The notes beneath the pieces were generated by a model. The model saw only the letters and a program-made list of their open reading frames with translations, ran no database searches and had not been told where the DNA came from. The position numbers and the translations under genes were made by a program. DNA of 64,000 nucleotides from Datura wrightii. Taxonomy: Eukaryota > Streptophyta > Magnoliopsida > Solanales > Solanaceae. Within the stretch, counting starts at the first letter, position 1. Each line of letters begins with the position of its first letter. The stretch covers positions 125,107,001-125,171,000 of the forward strand of contig JASDFA010000003.1 of assembly GCA_035772735.1 (NCBI GenBank), in the 5' to 3' direction. Positions 47,107-59,173 of this stretch are shown here, piece by piece.

Positions 47107-48996
47107 GTGGCACCTAATACCACATTGGACCTGCTGACCTAGCTAGATATATACACCTCTGGTGCGTATCAACAACATATAAACAAGAAAACGGACAGCT
47201 ATATCTCGGCTCAAAATATAACCTTAGGCCGACTAGGCCGCAACACACTACCTGCATAACACAGCTAACCCAACAGTCACAATAATAATAAGATCCTATG
47301 TGGGCCGACAAGACCACCATACTTTCTAAATCATAACAGAAGGAAAGCAAACACATATATATAACTACAGGCTGACAAGGCTGCTAACAAGTATCGTGAC
47401 TAGGCCCCACACAGACAACATGCATATTGTAACACATATAGGCCCCACACGGCCAACAACACATAACTAACTATGAACTGTAGTCTGCAAGCCTTTAAGA
47501 TTGGAATATTGGTCCGGGCAGGGCCCCATCCTACCCATAAACTATACAACAAAAGACAGGCAAACCTCTAGTATCTGGACACTCCGAAGGAAAGGAGCTG
47601 ACCGATCTGCTACTCTGAATAGATTCTAAGGAGGTCTCAAAACCTTTCCTTCCGAACCTGCAGGAAAATATGCAGTGCCCCATGCGTGGGCGTCAGTACA
47701 ATAAGTACTGAATATGTAACACAGTAATAAAAGCTGATAAAAGAACTGAAAGTAATCAGTAAGAAGGATAAGAAGTTAACTTGAATAATCTCACAATGTG
47801 AAATATAGCTAACAAGTAAATATACAAACAAGAACCTAACATGTCCCCCATAAGACTGGAAGGTACAATCAACATAGAATAACCTACCTGCCCCTCATAA
47901 GCCCCGACAGGTATAGTTCAATTTATATATCCATAACAAAGTCATTAGGGTCACGTAGGTAACTATAACCAAACATGCCAGTCTCTAGGATCACAACTGA
48001 GCCCTTTGGGCTTCTGTAAATGTGTCTGAGCCCTCTGGGCTCCTGTAACTGCACCCTGAGCCCGCAAGGCTCTATTGAGGGCCAGTAATGCCGCTATGGT
48101 ATAAAGGAAGTCCATACATGAATAGACTTCGATATGGCCCTATAGGCCTGAATATAGTACTCTCGGACATCATACAACTCTTTTGAGCAATCTGTAGCCC
48201 CGTAGGAGACAATATAATTAGTGATCCCGATGCTATTTAATGGGATACCAAGATAAGTAGGCTCAATCCCGACAAGAGGTACTATGCTATAACCTCAAAT
48301 CTATATGTAGTAGCTAACCACAACATACATAATTTCAACTTACTTACAAAGTTATAGGTCGTATCAACTATGCAACTAGAATAACTTGTCGAAGAGGTTA
48401 GCTTTAATGTACCTCATATGCCGACTCCCGCCCACCCAATCCTATTTTAACTAGGAGCCGATATCCCCTCCAAATGGTAGCTTTTATGCCAAGGAGACAA
48501 GGATACCTTGATTCAAGATAGAGTCTAGAAACAACATCAATAAAGCACAATGACTACAAATTAGAATCCATCCAATTCAGCCCAAAACTTAAAAATTCCA
48601 AAGAATTTAGAAGGTAGAAACACTTACTTATCACTTGTAGACGACTAGGACTTGATTAGAAGTGATTTCTATGACTTCTACTCAGAGGGGATCCATCGAA
48701 CTGGGGCAATTTCGAAGATATAACTTTGTATATACGTTTCTTTTTAGGCTTAGGATTCACTACCAAGAAGAATTGACATTTGAAGATGATTTAGCAGCGT
48801 AATCATGCTTCGATTATGAAACCCTTGTGAATCTAATCACCCATGTCCGAAGCTCTCTTTGAAATATTTGAAATGAGTTAAATCTTAACACTTAAACATA
48901 TATAGGGGAGGCGGTGGCCAGAGGTCAGCACGCCTCCCAATGCATCGGAACACAAGTGCGACGCGATGCCTGGTGCGCCCTGCCTCCGACCCGGAC
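47107..48996 (-). mobile_element. 5' LTR of element C, truncated at both edges
   Basis: It aligns with the C 3' LTR from about 42965 onward and lacks its first 20-25 bases, the PBS and the leader. It carries the same hairpin block (47668-47705). It is cut at 48996 by the start of element D (expected TSD CGGAC, 48992-48996). Confidence 0.75.
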
Positions 48997-51581
48997 TGTC
49001 ACAACCAGAGCTAGACCCGGATCGTAGACACGGGACAAGGGACCCCAAGAGACCCCAAGTCAACCCATGGCATGAGCATTCACTAACTCATTCAATAAAC
49101 ATGAAGAAAAATAATTATAAACCCAACGGAAGTCTAACTTAACATAATAACAAAATGAACATCTGAAGTAGAATACATGTCTAAGTCTGATAAGCCTCTA
49201 ATCTGGACGAGCTAATGGGACAATACCCCCAACTAGCTCAACAATACTGAAACTAAAAATACAATCAAGATAACTGAAAGTCTAGTCCTCGATAGATGAG
49301 GACTCACCAACCAAGCAGGTACTGACTCTGATAAGCAACTACGAACGAGGCTGAACCTGAGAATCGGATCTTGCATCATGAAATGATGCAGCATAGAAAG
49401 TATGTGGTCAATACGTGGAATGTACCAAGTATGAAAGGTAATTAAAACCACTTAAGTAAGTAAATCATTTAAAACATTCAATAACATATCGTAAGTTTTT
49501 AAGTGTAAATAGAAGGCTACATGCATTCATTCTGAAATCGTACTCTTATCATAACATGACCATGCATAGCTTTAGAACATCATGATTGACTCGAATGACT
49601 CAAAGCTGAAACATAACATTTATATTAAAGCTAAATAATGAGTCAATCCTTTCTTTATGAACATACATGCATAAGTAATCATCATGGGTAATGAATATGC
49701 AAATATGATTGATATAGACAGTGGGAGACTTGTCACTTAACCGACATACCACGATAGAGCTTACGTAGTCCCAACTATCACACTCAAGTGGGTAGAGCTG
49801 TCCATAACCTTTCCAAGGCGATGGACGATACCATGATATCATTATCAAGCTGAAGGCCAATCGGGCCGGGGATAGCTCACAAGGGAGGTCCCGAAAATAT
49901 AATAGTATCACCCTACGTTGGCACGTAGTTTTGGGCATAGGGTAATCGACCCTTAACCCGCTCGGTGCTAGAATCTTCTCCTTAAACATGCAATGCTCTA
50001 TATCGTATATAACGAAGCTCAACACGTCTATTTGATGAAGCTCAACATGAAATCGTGCATGACTCAACATCATATGAAACGAAGCTCAACATTGTCTATT
50101 GACAAAGCTCAATAATGACATCATGCATAGAATCGACATCATATGAAAATGAAGCTCAACATTGTCCTTCGACAAAGCTCAATAATGCTATACATCTCCA
50201 TTATAAATTCATGCATATGAGAAGCTTTATTTCAAAACATACCATAAGCTCAATCATAGGTGGGAGCATCTACTCCAAATCATGTGGTAAGCTACATGTA
50301 GAAGTATTTACTCAACATACTACAAGCTAGAATTCATAATAAATTTGGGAAATTTCACTTTAAACAATGCGGTAAACTTATGTCGGAAAAATCATCACGT
50401 TAATCAGCATGCGAGCATCACCCAAAGCTCTATCATTATAGAATCCAATCGATTCATTTAGGAAACAACATAAAAATCATGGGTAGTTTTAGAAACATGC
50501 TTTTCGCCATCAACTTCATCATCATCACACATTTATCATAAATCACCTCTTTTATGAACTCTTCACCCATGGGCGTTTTAGATTCAAATTTTAGAAAAAC
50601 AATGTTTACAAGGAAAAACAACATAGAATCCGCCCAAGCTTCATAAATCATCAATATAACTGCAATCTAATCATACCCATGAGTAAAGGTTGAAGAATCA
50701 TGCAATTGAGTAAAACCCCATACTTGATCATAGATAATTTATTACATTTTGATTGGGATTGGACATGGGTGTGGAAGAAAACACCCAGTCATAGCCTTAC
50801 ATACCTGGGAATGGTGAATTCCAACACCCTCTAATATCCCAAGATTAGATTCCAATGGAAACCTTGAGATTTTGCCTTGAATCTCTTCTTCAAACCTTCA
50901 AACTTCCATGCACGAGAATAATGACTTAGGATAGGTTTTACCCTGCTTAAAACCCGCTAAAACGAGCCTTAAATGACGTAGTATAGGTCTTAGGAACTTA
51001 GGAAATTATGAGAAAGCCCTTACTAATTCGCAGAAAATAACTGCCAGGTGACCCTAACGGGTGACTTGATGACTCGTTACCAGGGCCAATGATCCGTTAG
51101 GTTGCTCGTCAAGTATACTGGATGACCTGCCCCACTGGGGCTCGTAACAGATGACTTAAACCATGACTCTTGGTCACTTCCCTTCAAGTACACTACCTTA
51201 ACATCAATGAAAATCATCCTGCTAACTCACGACTCACCTCACGAGTCATTGGGATAGACCACGACTCATGGGGTCCCTTTCGTTAAGTACACTGGCCATC
51301 TCCTCCACTTAATTTCCCGCACCACCCCACGATTGACATGATGGCTTGTGGGGCTGACCACGAGTCGTTACCTCACTCGTCAGAACCTCAGTCCACAAGT
51401 CGTTACCTCACTCGTCAGAACCTCAGTCCTTCCTTTCCCTCAGGCCTCCCCACGAGCCACTTGACAACTCGTCAGGTCTCCTCACGAGTCGTCCAACGAC
51501 TCATCTTGTGCTTGCAACAAAATTTCACAATTTCTCCGTTTCAACTCCCGGGTCCGATCTTTGAGCTCCTGGGGTATAATA
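48997..51581 (-). mobile_element. 3' LTR of Tekay-type element D
   Basis: TGTCACAACC (48997) to GGGGTATAATA (51581), about 2585 bp. It aligns over its length with 61740-64000. It carries a 7-bp-stem hairpin (49372-49390), a GAAGCTCAACAT repeat (50010-50200), a cluster of ACGAGTCGT-type words (51050-51510) and a 32-bp direct duplication (51363 and 51398). Confidence 0.8.
50005..50200 (-). repeat. AAGCTCAAC short tandem repeats in LTR D
   Basis: CGAAGCTCAACATNGTC and GACAAAGCTCAATAATG alternate about six times in 190 bp. The 5' LTR carries the same array at 62745-62935, so it predates the insertion of D. Confidence 0.75.
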
Positions 51582-51620
51582 ATATCTCTCCCTTGGGAAA
51601 ATTCATCCTCGAATGTTAGG
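51582..51620 (-). promoter_or_regulatory. Polypurine tract of element D
   Basis: The minus strand reads TTTTCCCAAGGGAGAGATAT adjacent to the LTR, preceded by the usual GAGGATGAA. Confidence 0.6.
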
Positions 51621-51827
51621 AACACATAGAAAACGCAGAAACATGACATCATCATATGGAAATATTGATTATTAAAATCGAGATCTGATGGAATGACTAC
51701 CTCCGAAAAGAACTACATAGCTGAAGTGAATTCAGGCATCACATACATTTATCACAACATAATTCAAACTTGCGCACATGAACTGAACATGAAAACTAAT
51801 TAGATAATTAAGGCAAAAAATTATACC

Positions 51828-53193
51828 TCAAACTGAAACTGAGTCGGTAAGGAACAGGTGGAGGTATTTAGCCATCATAGCCGCTTCGGCTTCCCACGTA
51901 GCTCCCTCAACCTGCTGGTTTCTCCACAACACCTTCACCAAAGCTACTTCTTTGTTCCTCAGCCTCCGAACCTGACGATCCAAGATTGCAATTGGAATTT
52001 CTTCATAACTGAGGCTATCTCCCACATCAACACTTTCCATCAGGACCACTAAAGCTGGATCACCCAAGCACTTTTTCAAGAGCGATACATGAAAGAAGGG
52101 ATGAATGGAAGATAACTTTGATGGAAAGTCCAACTCATACACTACCTTACCAAATCTTCTCATAATCCCGTAAGGACTAATATAGTGGGGACTGAGTTTT
52201 ACTTTCTTTCCGAACCGCATGACTCCCTTCATGGGAGATATCTTAAGAAATACCCAATCATCAACTGCAAACTCCAAGTCTCTTCTCCTCACATCCGCAT
52301 ATGACTTTTGACGACTCTAAGCAGTTTTTAGCCGGTCCCTTATCAACTGAACCTTCACCATAGCCTCGTGAACTGAGTCTGGCCCTATTATAGCCGCCTC
52401 ACCAACCTCAAACCATCCGATGGGTGATCTACACCTTCGCCCGTAAAGATCCTCGAACGGTGCCATTTGGATACTGGAGTGATAGCTGTTATTGTAAGCG
52501 AACTCAATCAAGGGAAAGTGGTCATCCCAACTACCTTTAAAATCCATCACACAGGCTCTCAACATATCCTTTAGAGTTTGAATTGTCTGTTCCGCTTGGA
52601 CATCCGTTTGCGGATGAAATGCTGTGTTGAGCTTAACTTGAGTCCCAAGCCCCTTTTGGAAAGACCGCAAAAACTGAGAGGTAAACTGAGTACCTCAGTC
52701 CGAGATAATATAAAATGGCACTACATGAAGTTAGACCAACTCCAAATGTACAATTTAGTATAATCATCTGCCGAATCTATGGGTTTGACCGGTAGGAAGT
52801 GTGCAGCCTTGCTCAACCTATCGACCACCACCCAAATGGAGTCATTCTGTCGGCGAGTACGAGGTAGGCCGTAATTAAGTCCATGTTAATCTCTTCCCAC
52901 TTCCATATAGGAATGTTAATATCCTGCAATATGCCTCCCGGCCTTTGATGCTCAACTTTCACTTGCTGATAGTTCGGGCATTTGGCTACGAATTCTACAA
53001 TATCCTTGTTCCTGTCATTCCACCAATATATTCCCCGCAAGTCTTGATACATCTTGGTAGTACCCGGATGGATAGAATACTTAGATCCATGTGCCTCATG
53101 CAATATCTGGTCCCTCAAGTTATCGACATCTGGGACACATAAATGACCCTGGTACCGCAGTACATCATCTCCCCCTTGGGAGAATACCTCCAC
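51828..53193 (-). pseudogene. Integrase with chromodomain-like tail, element D, broken
   Basis: Domain order on the minus strand: zinc-binding region (HGSKYSIHPGTTKMYQDLR, CPNYQQVKVEHQ, where the second CxxC cysteine is Tyr); core with INMDLI (first Asp), IISD followed by a TGA in place of the usual Arg (about 52700), and AEQTIQTLKDML (Glu); AYNNSYHSSIQMAPFEDLYG; then DDWVFLKISPMKGVMRFGKK; and the tail EIPIAILDRQVRRLRNKEVA, VLWRNQQVEGATWEAEA. The tail is a Tekay-type chromodomain. At least three frames are used and two or more stops occur, so it is inactive. Confidence 0.8.
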
Positions 53194-53202
53194 CTTTTGA
53201 CT

Positions 53203-53830
53203 TCAAATTGCTTCCTTTAGCTTTACTAAAATCGGATCCTCATCTTTCCTAGATTTGACATCAACCACCAAGGACGATTCTGATCCATTTTGCACAACAA
53301 CGCCGCCATCGGCCGAGTCGACCAATCTAACTCCCAACCTCGCAAGTCGATGGACATCCTTTACCAACTCTTTCTTTCCCTCCTCCACGTGAGACACACT
53401 CTCCATAGAGAGTCTACTAAGTGCGTCCGCTACTACATTAGCCTTACCCGGGTGGTAAAGGACACTCATATCATAGTCCTTAAGTAGCTCTAACCACCTC
53501 CTCTACCAAAGATTGAGGTCTTTCTGCATGAACACATATTGAAAGCTCGTGTGATCCGTGAATACATCCACGTAGACCCCACACAAGTAATGCCACCATA
53601 TTTTCAATGCAAACACTACCGCGACCAATTCAAGATCATGGGTCGGGTAATTCTTTTCATGAACTTTCAATTGTATCACGACATATGCTATCACTTTCCC
53701 ATGCTGCATCAACACGCACCCGAGTCTGACTCACGAAGCATCGCAATACACTACAAAACAATCAGTACCCCCAGGTAGGGTCAACACTGGTGCTGAAGTG
53801 AGTCGGGTCTTGAACTCTTGGAACCTTTTA
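53203..53830 (-). pseudogene. RNase H of element D, broken
   Basis: It reads FVVYCDAS-like near 53750, then QLKVHEKNYPTHDLELVAVV, KIWWHYLCGVYVDVFTDHTS, VLYHPGKANVVADALSRLS and a linker to integrase. These blocks fit a Ty3/gypsy RNase H. A stop near 53470-53500 and frame changes interrupt it. Confidence 0.75.
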
Positions 53831-54120
53831 TCACAAGCCTCCGACCATTAAAACTTCACCTTCTTCTGAGTTAACTTAGTCAATGGTGCGGCAATAGATG
53901 AAAAACTCTCCACAAATCTCCGATAGTAACCCACTAGGCCTAAAAAGCTCCTGATATCTGATGGGTTCACCGGTATGGGCCAATTCTTTACCGCCTCGAT
54001 CTTTTGAGAATCTACTTTTATGCTCTCACCTGATACCACATGGCCTAGAAATGCCACTGAGTCCAACCAAAACTCACATTTGATGAACTTTGCATACAAC
54101 TGGTGATCCTTGAGGGTCTG
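53831..54120 (-). pseudogene. Reverse transcriptase of element D, 3' part
   Basis: It reads LKDHQLYAKFIKCEFWL, VAFLGHVVSGESIKV and IRSFLGLVGYYRRFVESFSS, continuing the RT interrupted at 59174. The coding break coincides exactly with the E insertion and its GTCTG duplication. Confidence 0.85.
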
Positions 54121-54150
54121 TGTCACGCCCTGCCTTGGGAGGCATAACTG

Positions 54151-54291
54151 AATGTGAAGAAAGAGTAACCATCCTATCATGCCTTGCAGCCTCCTGCCTA
54201 TGGTATGTGGTGCACAACACATCCATAGATAAGACTCTACTTAGCACGGCTTGCAGACTCCCTGGGATACGACCTTCTCTGTTACCAAGTT
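54151..54291 (-). promoter_or_regulatory. Leader and primer-binding site remnant of element E
   Basis: It contains GATAAGACTCTACTTAGCAC and GCCTCCTGCCTATG, matching the B, D and G leaders, and CTCTGTTACCAAG, a mutated tRNA-Met primer-binding site next to the LTR. Confidence 0.75.
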
Positions 54292-56454
54292 TGTCACGCC
54301 TCGCCTTGGGAGGCATGACTGGCACCTGGTGCCCTACTAGGACCTGGACTGCTGGACTACTAAGCCTAAGCACTTCTGGTGCCAGGCTGGCTCTAATTTT
54401 GGATTTATGAAAACAACGGGCTATATAACGGCTGTAAATATAGCTCCCGGCCAACAAGGCCTATAGCCACCTGTAGGAATATAACAGCTACCCAGAACAA
54501 CTGAACATAAGGGAACCTATGCGGGCCAACAAGGCCACCATGCTGATTAGTTATCACTGAAAAGTAGAATCAAGTGCTAAACTGATCTGTGACCGACAAG
54601 GTCACCAACTGACAACTGAACAAGGCCCCATACGGCCATCACATGCAAACTAAAACATACACATGACCTCACACGACAGGTACAACTAACCACAGGGAAT
54701 ATACAATCCGCAAGCCTCTAAGAATAATAAGATGGTCGGGACAGGGCCCCGGCCTACCCATACTGTACAAACAAAAGGGAAGTAAACCTTTAGCTGTCAA
54801 GCTCCGGATGACAGGAGCTGAAGACTCTGTACGCTGGCTGGAACTATGAGGGATCTGCTCCTCGTCTATGAGTACCTGCAGGCAAGTAATACAGTGCCCC
54901 AAAACGGGCGTCAGTACCACTGGTACTAAGTATGCAAGCAATAACTAAAAGTAACTGAAAGCAAACAATAATACTGATAGATACTAAAGTAATAGGAGAC
55001 GGGCTGAGACTGACTGAAAAGAGCGTAACTTTACTGAAGAGAGTAAGAGTCATACCTGATAACATGGCGGTCTACTTTCTATCTATTAATAACAAACACA
55101 ACATAGCATACAAGAACCTTACCAGCCCCCATAAGCCGTAAGGTACCAACCAACACACAATCTATATACCCCTACCCAGGTCATACCATCCACCTAGTAA
55201 CTATGAGCATTCAGCCGGCCCCCTAGGTATGCAACTTGGGCTCGCTGGGCCTCTGACTATAGCTGTATCTGAGTCTGGAGGACTCCTAAAATCTGAAATC
55301 TGAGATCTGAAATCTGTAATCTGCAAATTGTTATCTGCACCCCAGGTGCAAGCGCTCGACAGGGGGTGTGGTATAGTGCTGATTAGCCTACTATGGGGGA
55401 ATCTGCATCCCATCTTCGTCTGCTGGCGGACGGCATGCCACTCCGTAGAGCGATGTATCCTCACCCTCTGGCGGGTGAGTCGACACAGCTATAAACCCTG
55501 GGGTGGTCAAGGAAGCTCTAAGGGTGCCCAACACAGAACAATCATGTCTCCACAGATAGTAATAACCGCATGTAATATATATATACTGAATCTGATAATA
55601 GTATTTATATTCTGGTATTCTGTTCTGAATTTCATACTGAAATATACTGAATCTGATATTGAAATATGATGAATCTGATACTGAAATATACTGAGTCTGA
55701 AATAATATTCTGGAATATTCTGCTGGGAATTATACTATTTTATTGAGTTTCATGCTGAACACTGTATAATAAATCTAACATGCTTACAGGAACTCATACT
55801 GAATATAATATACGGCTTCTGAAACATTCTACTAGAATTTGTACTATTTTTCTATATTGGAACTACTAGCTTGCCGAAAGAAACTGGCTTTACATACCTC
55901 AACTGCCGACTTTCTGATTAACTGGCGTAGCTCGGCTAGTATTCAACTATTTCTCCCAACTGTATTCATATTCACGAAAGAATAGAATTAGCTCTACTAT
56001 TATTTTGGAAAGAAACCATACTTATGGATATACCTACTGCCTATTCTTTGACTTATCGGAGAACGGCCAAAAACTCGTAATTTCTCGGAAGTCTAGAAGG
56101 GAGAAATACTCACTTTAATGCTGGGGGTATATTAACACTAGTTTGGAGCAATTCCACTTACCTTGGCTCGGTGAGACAACAATTCGTCGGCCGAATTTCA
56201 CGAAACTAACTCCGTAGGAATGCTCCCTGCAGCTTTATATTCGCTACCCGAAGTTAATTTGAGTTTGGACTATGTTTGACGGCTTAAATGGAAGGAAATT
56301 TATGTTGAACCTTCGTTCCCCTCTGTTTCTGTTCATTTACTGGAAATTATATGTTATACCCCGTAAGATTCCCGACACCTAGATGGCCTATTCGCACATT
56401 GGTTAAGCATATTTGAAAGCCATACATGCTAAAGAAAGGCCCGGAAAAAGATCG

Positions 56455-56560
56455 GACGAAGTAACCTGTCGAACCATCGCGGAAGGAGCCGAGGCAGAGC
56501 CCCTCCGCGATGGCAACGTGTCACGGAGGTGGGGCCTCCGCGTTGGCTCCGTGACACATT
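56455..56560 (+). repeat. Palindromic repeat cluster of LTR F
   Basis: CCATCGCGGAAGGAG/CCTCCGCGATGG and GTGTCACGGAGG/GGCTCCGTGACAC are inverted pairs. The same words occur in element A (1120-1330, 5565-5795). The TATA box begins 20 bp downstream. Confidence 0.75.
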
Positions 56561-57509
56561 GGCCCTGTCCAGGCTCAAGTATATAAAGCCCCACTTCAGT
56601 TTAATTTCATTTAAACTCATTATAATTTCCAGAAAACGCAGGAGAACAGGGGGAGACGAAGAGGGTAAATATATTTTTGTCCGATTACGCTGCCAAATGT
56701 AGTACAAACCCAAATTAACCTCAGATACCGAGGTATTTAGCAGCAGAGAGCATTCCTACGAATTTAGTTTCGCGAAATACGGCTGACGAATCATCGAGCT
56801 ACCGGGCTAAGGTAAGTGGAATTGCTCCAAACTAGTGTCTATGTGTTCCTAGCTGTGAAGTGAATGCTTCTCCCTTCTGGACTTCTGAAAAATAACAAGT
56901 TTTCGACCGTCTTTCGATAGGCCTAAGTTTAGGCTATAATTATATCAAAAGTGATGCCGTCTTTCATAATAGTGCTGTATTTAGTGCTAATTGACATGTA
57001 TACGAATGCAGTTGGGAGAAATAGCGAAAGTACTGACCGAGCTACACCAGTTAGTCGGGAAATCAGAAGCGAAGGTATGTAAAGCTAGTTTCCTCGGCAA
57101 GTTAGTAGTCTCGGTATAGCAAAGTAGTTTAAAGGCCAGTAGAATGTTCAGAAGTCGTGTGTTATGTTTATTACGAATGTTGGTACGATATTGGAAGCAT
57201 CATGTTATGTATAGCGTGAAACTTGCTAGCACGATATAAATTCTAATACGAGTGTTAGGAACTGTACAACATGCCCAATATGTGATTTAGTAAAGAATGT
57301 TAGGGTATTATCGTACTCAGTTGAAACCTAGTAAAGCAATGTAAATACCTGTAAGGTATCTCAGAAGTAGAATGATAGGTTAAAGTGAAGTTTAGAAAGC
57401 ATGTTAGAAATAGTAAATCATGTTACTATAGAAACTCAGTTATACAACATGGTTTCCAGCAGAAAAACTATATCTTGTTCAACATTAGACTCAGTACAGT
57501 ATGGAAGAA

Positions 57510-57545
57510 GATTATATTTATATATATATATATATATATATATAC
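57510..57545. repeat. (TA)n microsatellite in LTR F
   Basis: An uninterrupted TATATATATA run of about 27 bp. A (TTATG)n tract lies at 58073-58095. Confidence 0.85.
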
Positions 57546-58999
57546 TATTATCAGTCTCAGCATGTATTAAATACATACATATCACTATCACTAGTTCAAC
57601 ATACAGTATGTACAGATACATTATTATCATTAGCTTCAATATGTGGTATATGCAGGTAGTATTACTAGTTGAGACCACTGTATTGTCTTGGGGTTGGATT
57701 ACCTAGCATCCATGACCGCCCCAGGGTTAATAGCTGTATCGAATCATCCGCCAAAGGACGAGGATACGTCGCTCTACGGAGTGGCATGCCATCCCACAAG
57801 GGACAAAGATGGGATGCCAGTTTTCCCCATATTGTGCCTTGGTAGGCCCTTATACACCCCCGTCGAGCGGGTACGCCCGGGATGTTGATTCAGGAGTCCT
57901 CCGGACTCAGGTACAATTATAGTCAGGGGCTCAACGAGCCGAAGTGCATACCTAGGGGACCGGCAGGATGCTTATAGTTATTATAGGAGATGGGACGACC
58001 GGGGTAGGGGTATAGATTGCGTGTTGGTTGTACCTCCCAGCTTATGGGGGCCGGGTAAGGTTTGTGTGTGCTATGTTATGTTATGTTATGTTATGCCATG
58101 TTACACTAGATATGAGTAGATCGACAGTAGAACGATACATCTCCAGGTATGACTCCTACTCCTTCCAGTATAGTTAAGAGTAGGCATAGCTTTACATTTT
58201 CAGTCAGTTAGTCTATTCCTTCCTATTTCAGTTCCATAAGTTGTGTTGTTGTTTTCAGATATTTCTTTCAGTTATTGTTTTACATACTCAGTACCAGTGG
58301 TACTGACGCCCCTTGGGGGCGCTGCATTACTTGCCTGTAGGTGCTCATAGACGAGGGGCTGATACCTCGTGATTCCAGCCAGCTCACAGGGTCATCAGCT
58401 CTAGTCATCCGAAGCTAGATAGCTAGAGGTTTATCCATTTACTTTTGTTGTACAACATGGGTAGGCCGGGGCCCTGTCCCGACCATCTTATCAGTATTCT
58501 TAGAGGCTTGCAGTCTGTATATATTTCCCTGTGGTTAGATGAGCCGGTCGTGTGAGGCCGTGCAGTTGTATAGTTGTTAGTACTTCTGTTTCTTTATGTT
58601 GGCCGTGTGGGGCCATAGCTTGACAGTAGTGGTGACCTTGCCGGTCACGTAGCTTTCCAATATTTCATTGTTGAGTTACAGATAACTAGACTGCATGGTG
58701 GCCTTGTCGGTCCGCATAGGCTCCCCTACATTGATATGTTTCTGGTTAGCTGTTAGTACAGGTACAGGTGGCTATAGGCCTAGTCAGCTGGAGGCTGTAT
58801 TTACAGCCGTTATATAGCCCGTTGTTTCCCTGAATCTGAGTTAGAGCCAGCCAGGCACCATATGTGCTCAGGCTCAGTAGTCTAGCAGTTCAGGTCCTAG
58901 TAGGGCACCAGGTGCCAGTCATACCCCCCAAATAGGGGTGTGACATTATATGAAGGGAAAATGATTTAAAACAAAGTGGGAGCCTTATATACTTGGGTC

Positions 59000-59055
59000 C
59001 TTTAAGTCGCATTTGTCGAATGCGATTTATAAGTCGCATTTGTCTTGCGACGCTC
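59000..59055 (-). repeat. Short inverted repeat cluster of LTR E
   Basis: AAGTCGCATTTGTCG, AATGCGATTTATAAG and a second AAGTCGCATTTGTC lie beside the minus-strand TATA box AAGTATATAAG (58994-58984). Confidence 0.65.
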
Positions 59056-59173
59056 CGACTTGGCGCTTGTCCAGTCTCTCCCTGAGCCCTTTTCTCGCAC
59101 GTATGGCATTATAAAACTCTTAACCAACATGCGAATAGGCCAACTAAGTATTAAGAACTTACGGGGTGTAACA

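Larger units (their letters stand above)
56347..58950 (+). mobile_element. Solo LTR F (56352-58945), plus orientation, nested in element E
   Basis: TGTTATACCCCGTAAG (56352) to GGGGTGTGACA (58945), 2594 bp, with a perfect 5-bp duplication TTATA at 56347-56351 and 58946-58950. TATATAAAG lies at 56580-56588, just after a palindromic cluster (56455-56560). AAG/GTAAGT (56812) and GAAG/GTATGT (57075) are donor-like, and CCTATTTCAG ending at 58231 is acceptor-like. The hairpin block lies at 58290-58321. There is no internal region, so it is a recombination product. Confidence 0.9.

Noticed and set aside
54074..54457. 127-codon minus-strand ORF
   Set aside because: It crosses from the D RT into the E leader and LTR; it is a chance chimera at an insertion junction.
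55328..55669. 113-codon plus-strand ORF
   Set aside because: It is antisense within LTR E, without homology.
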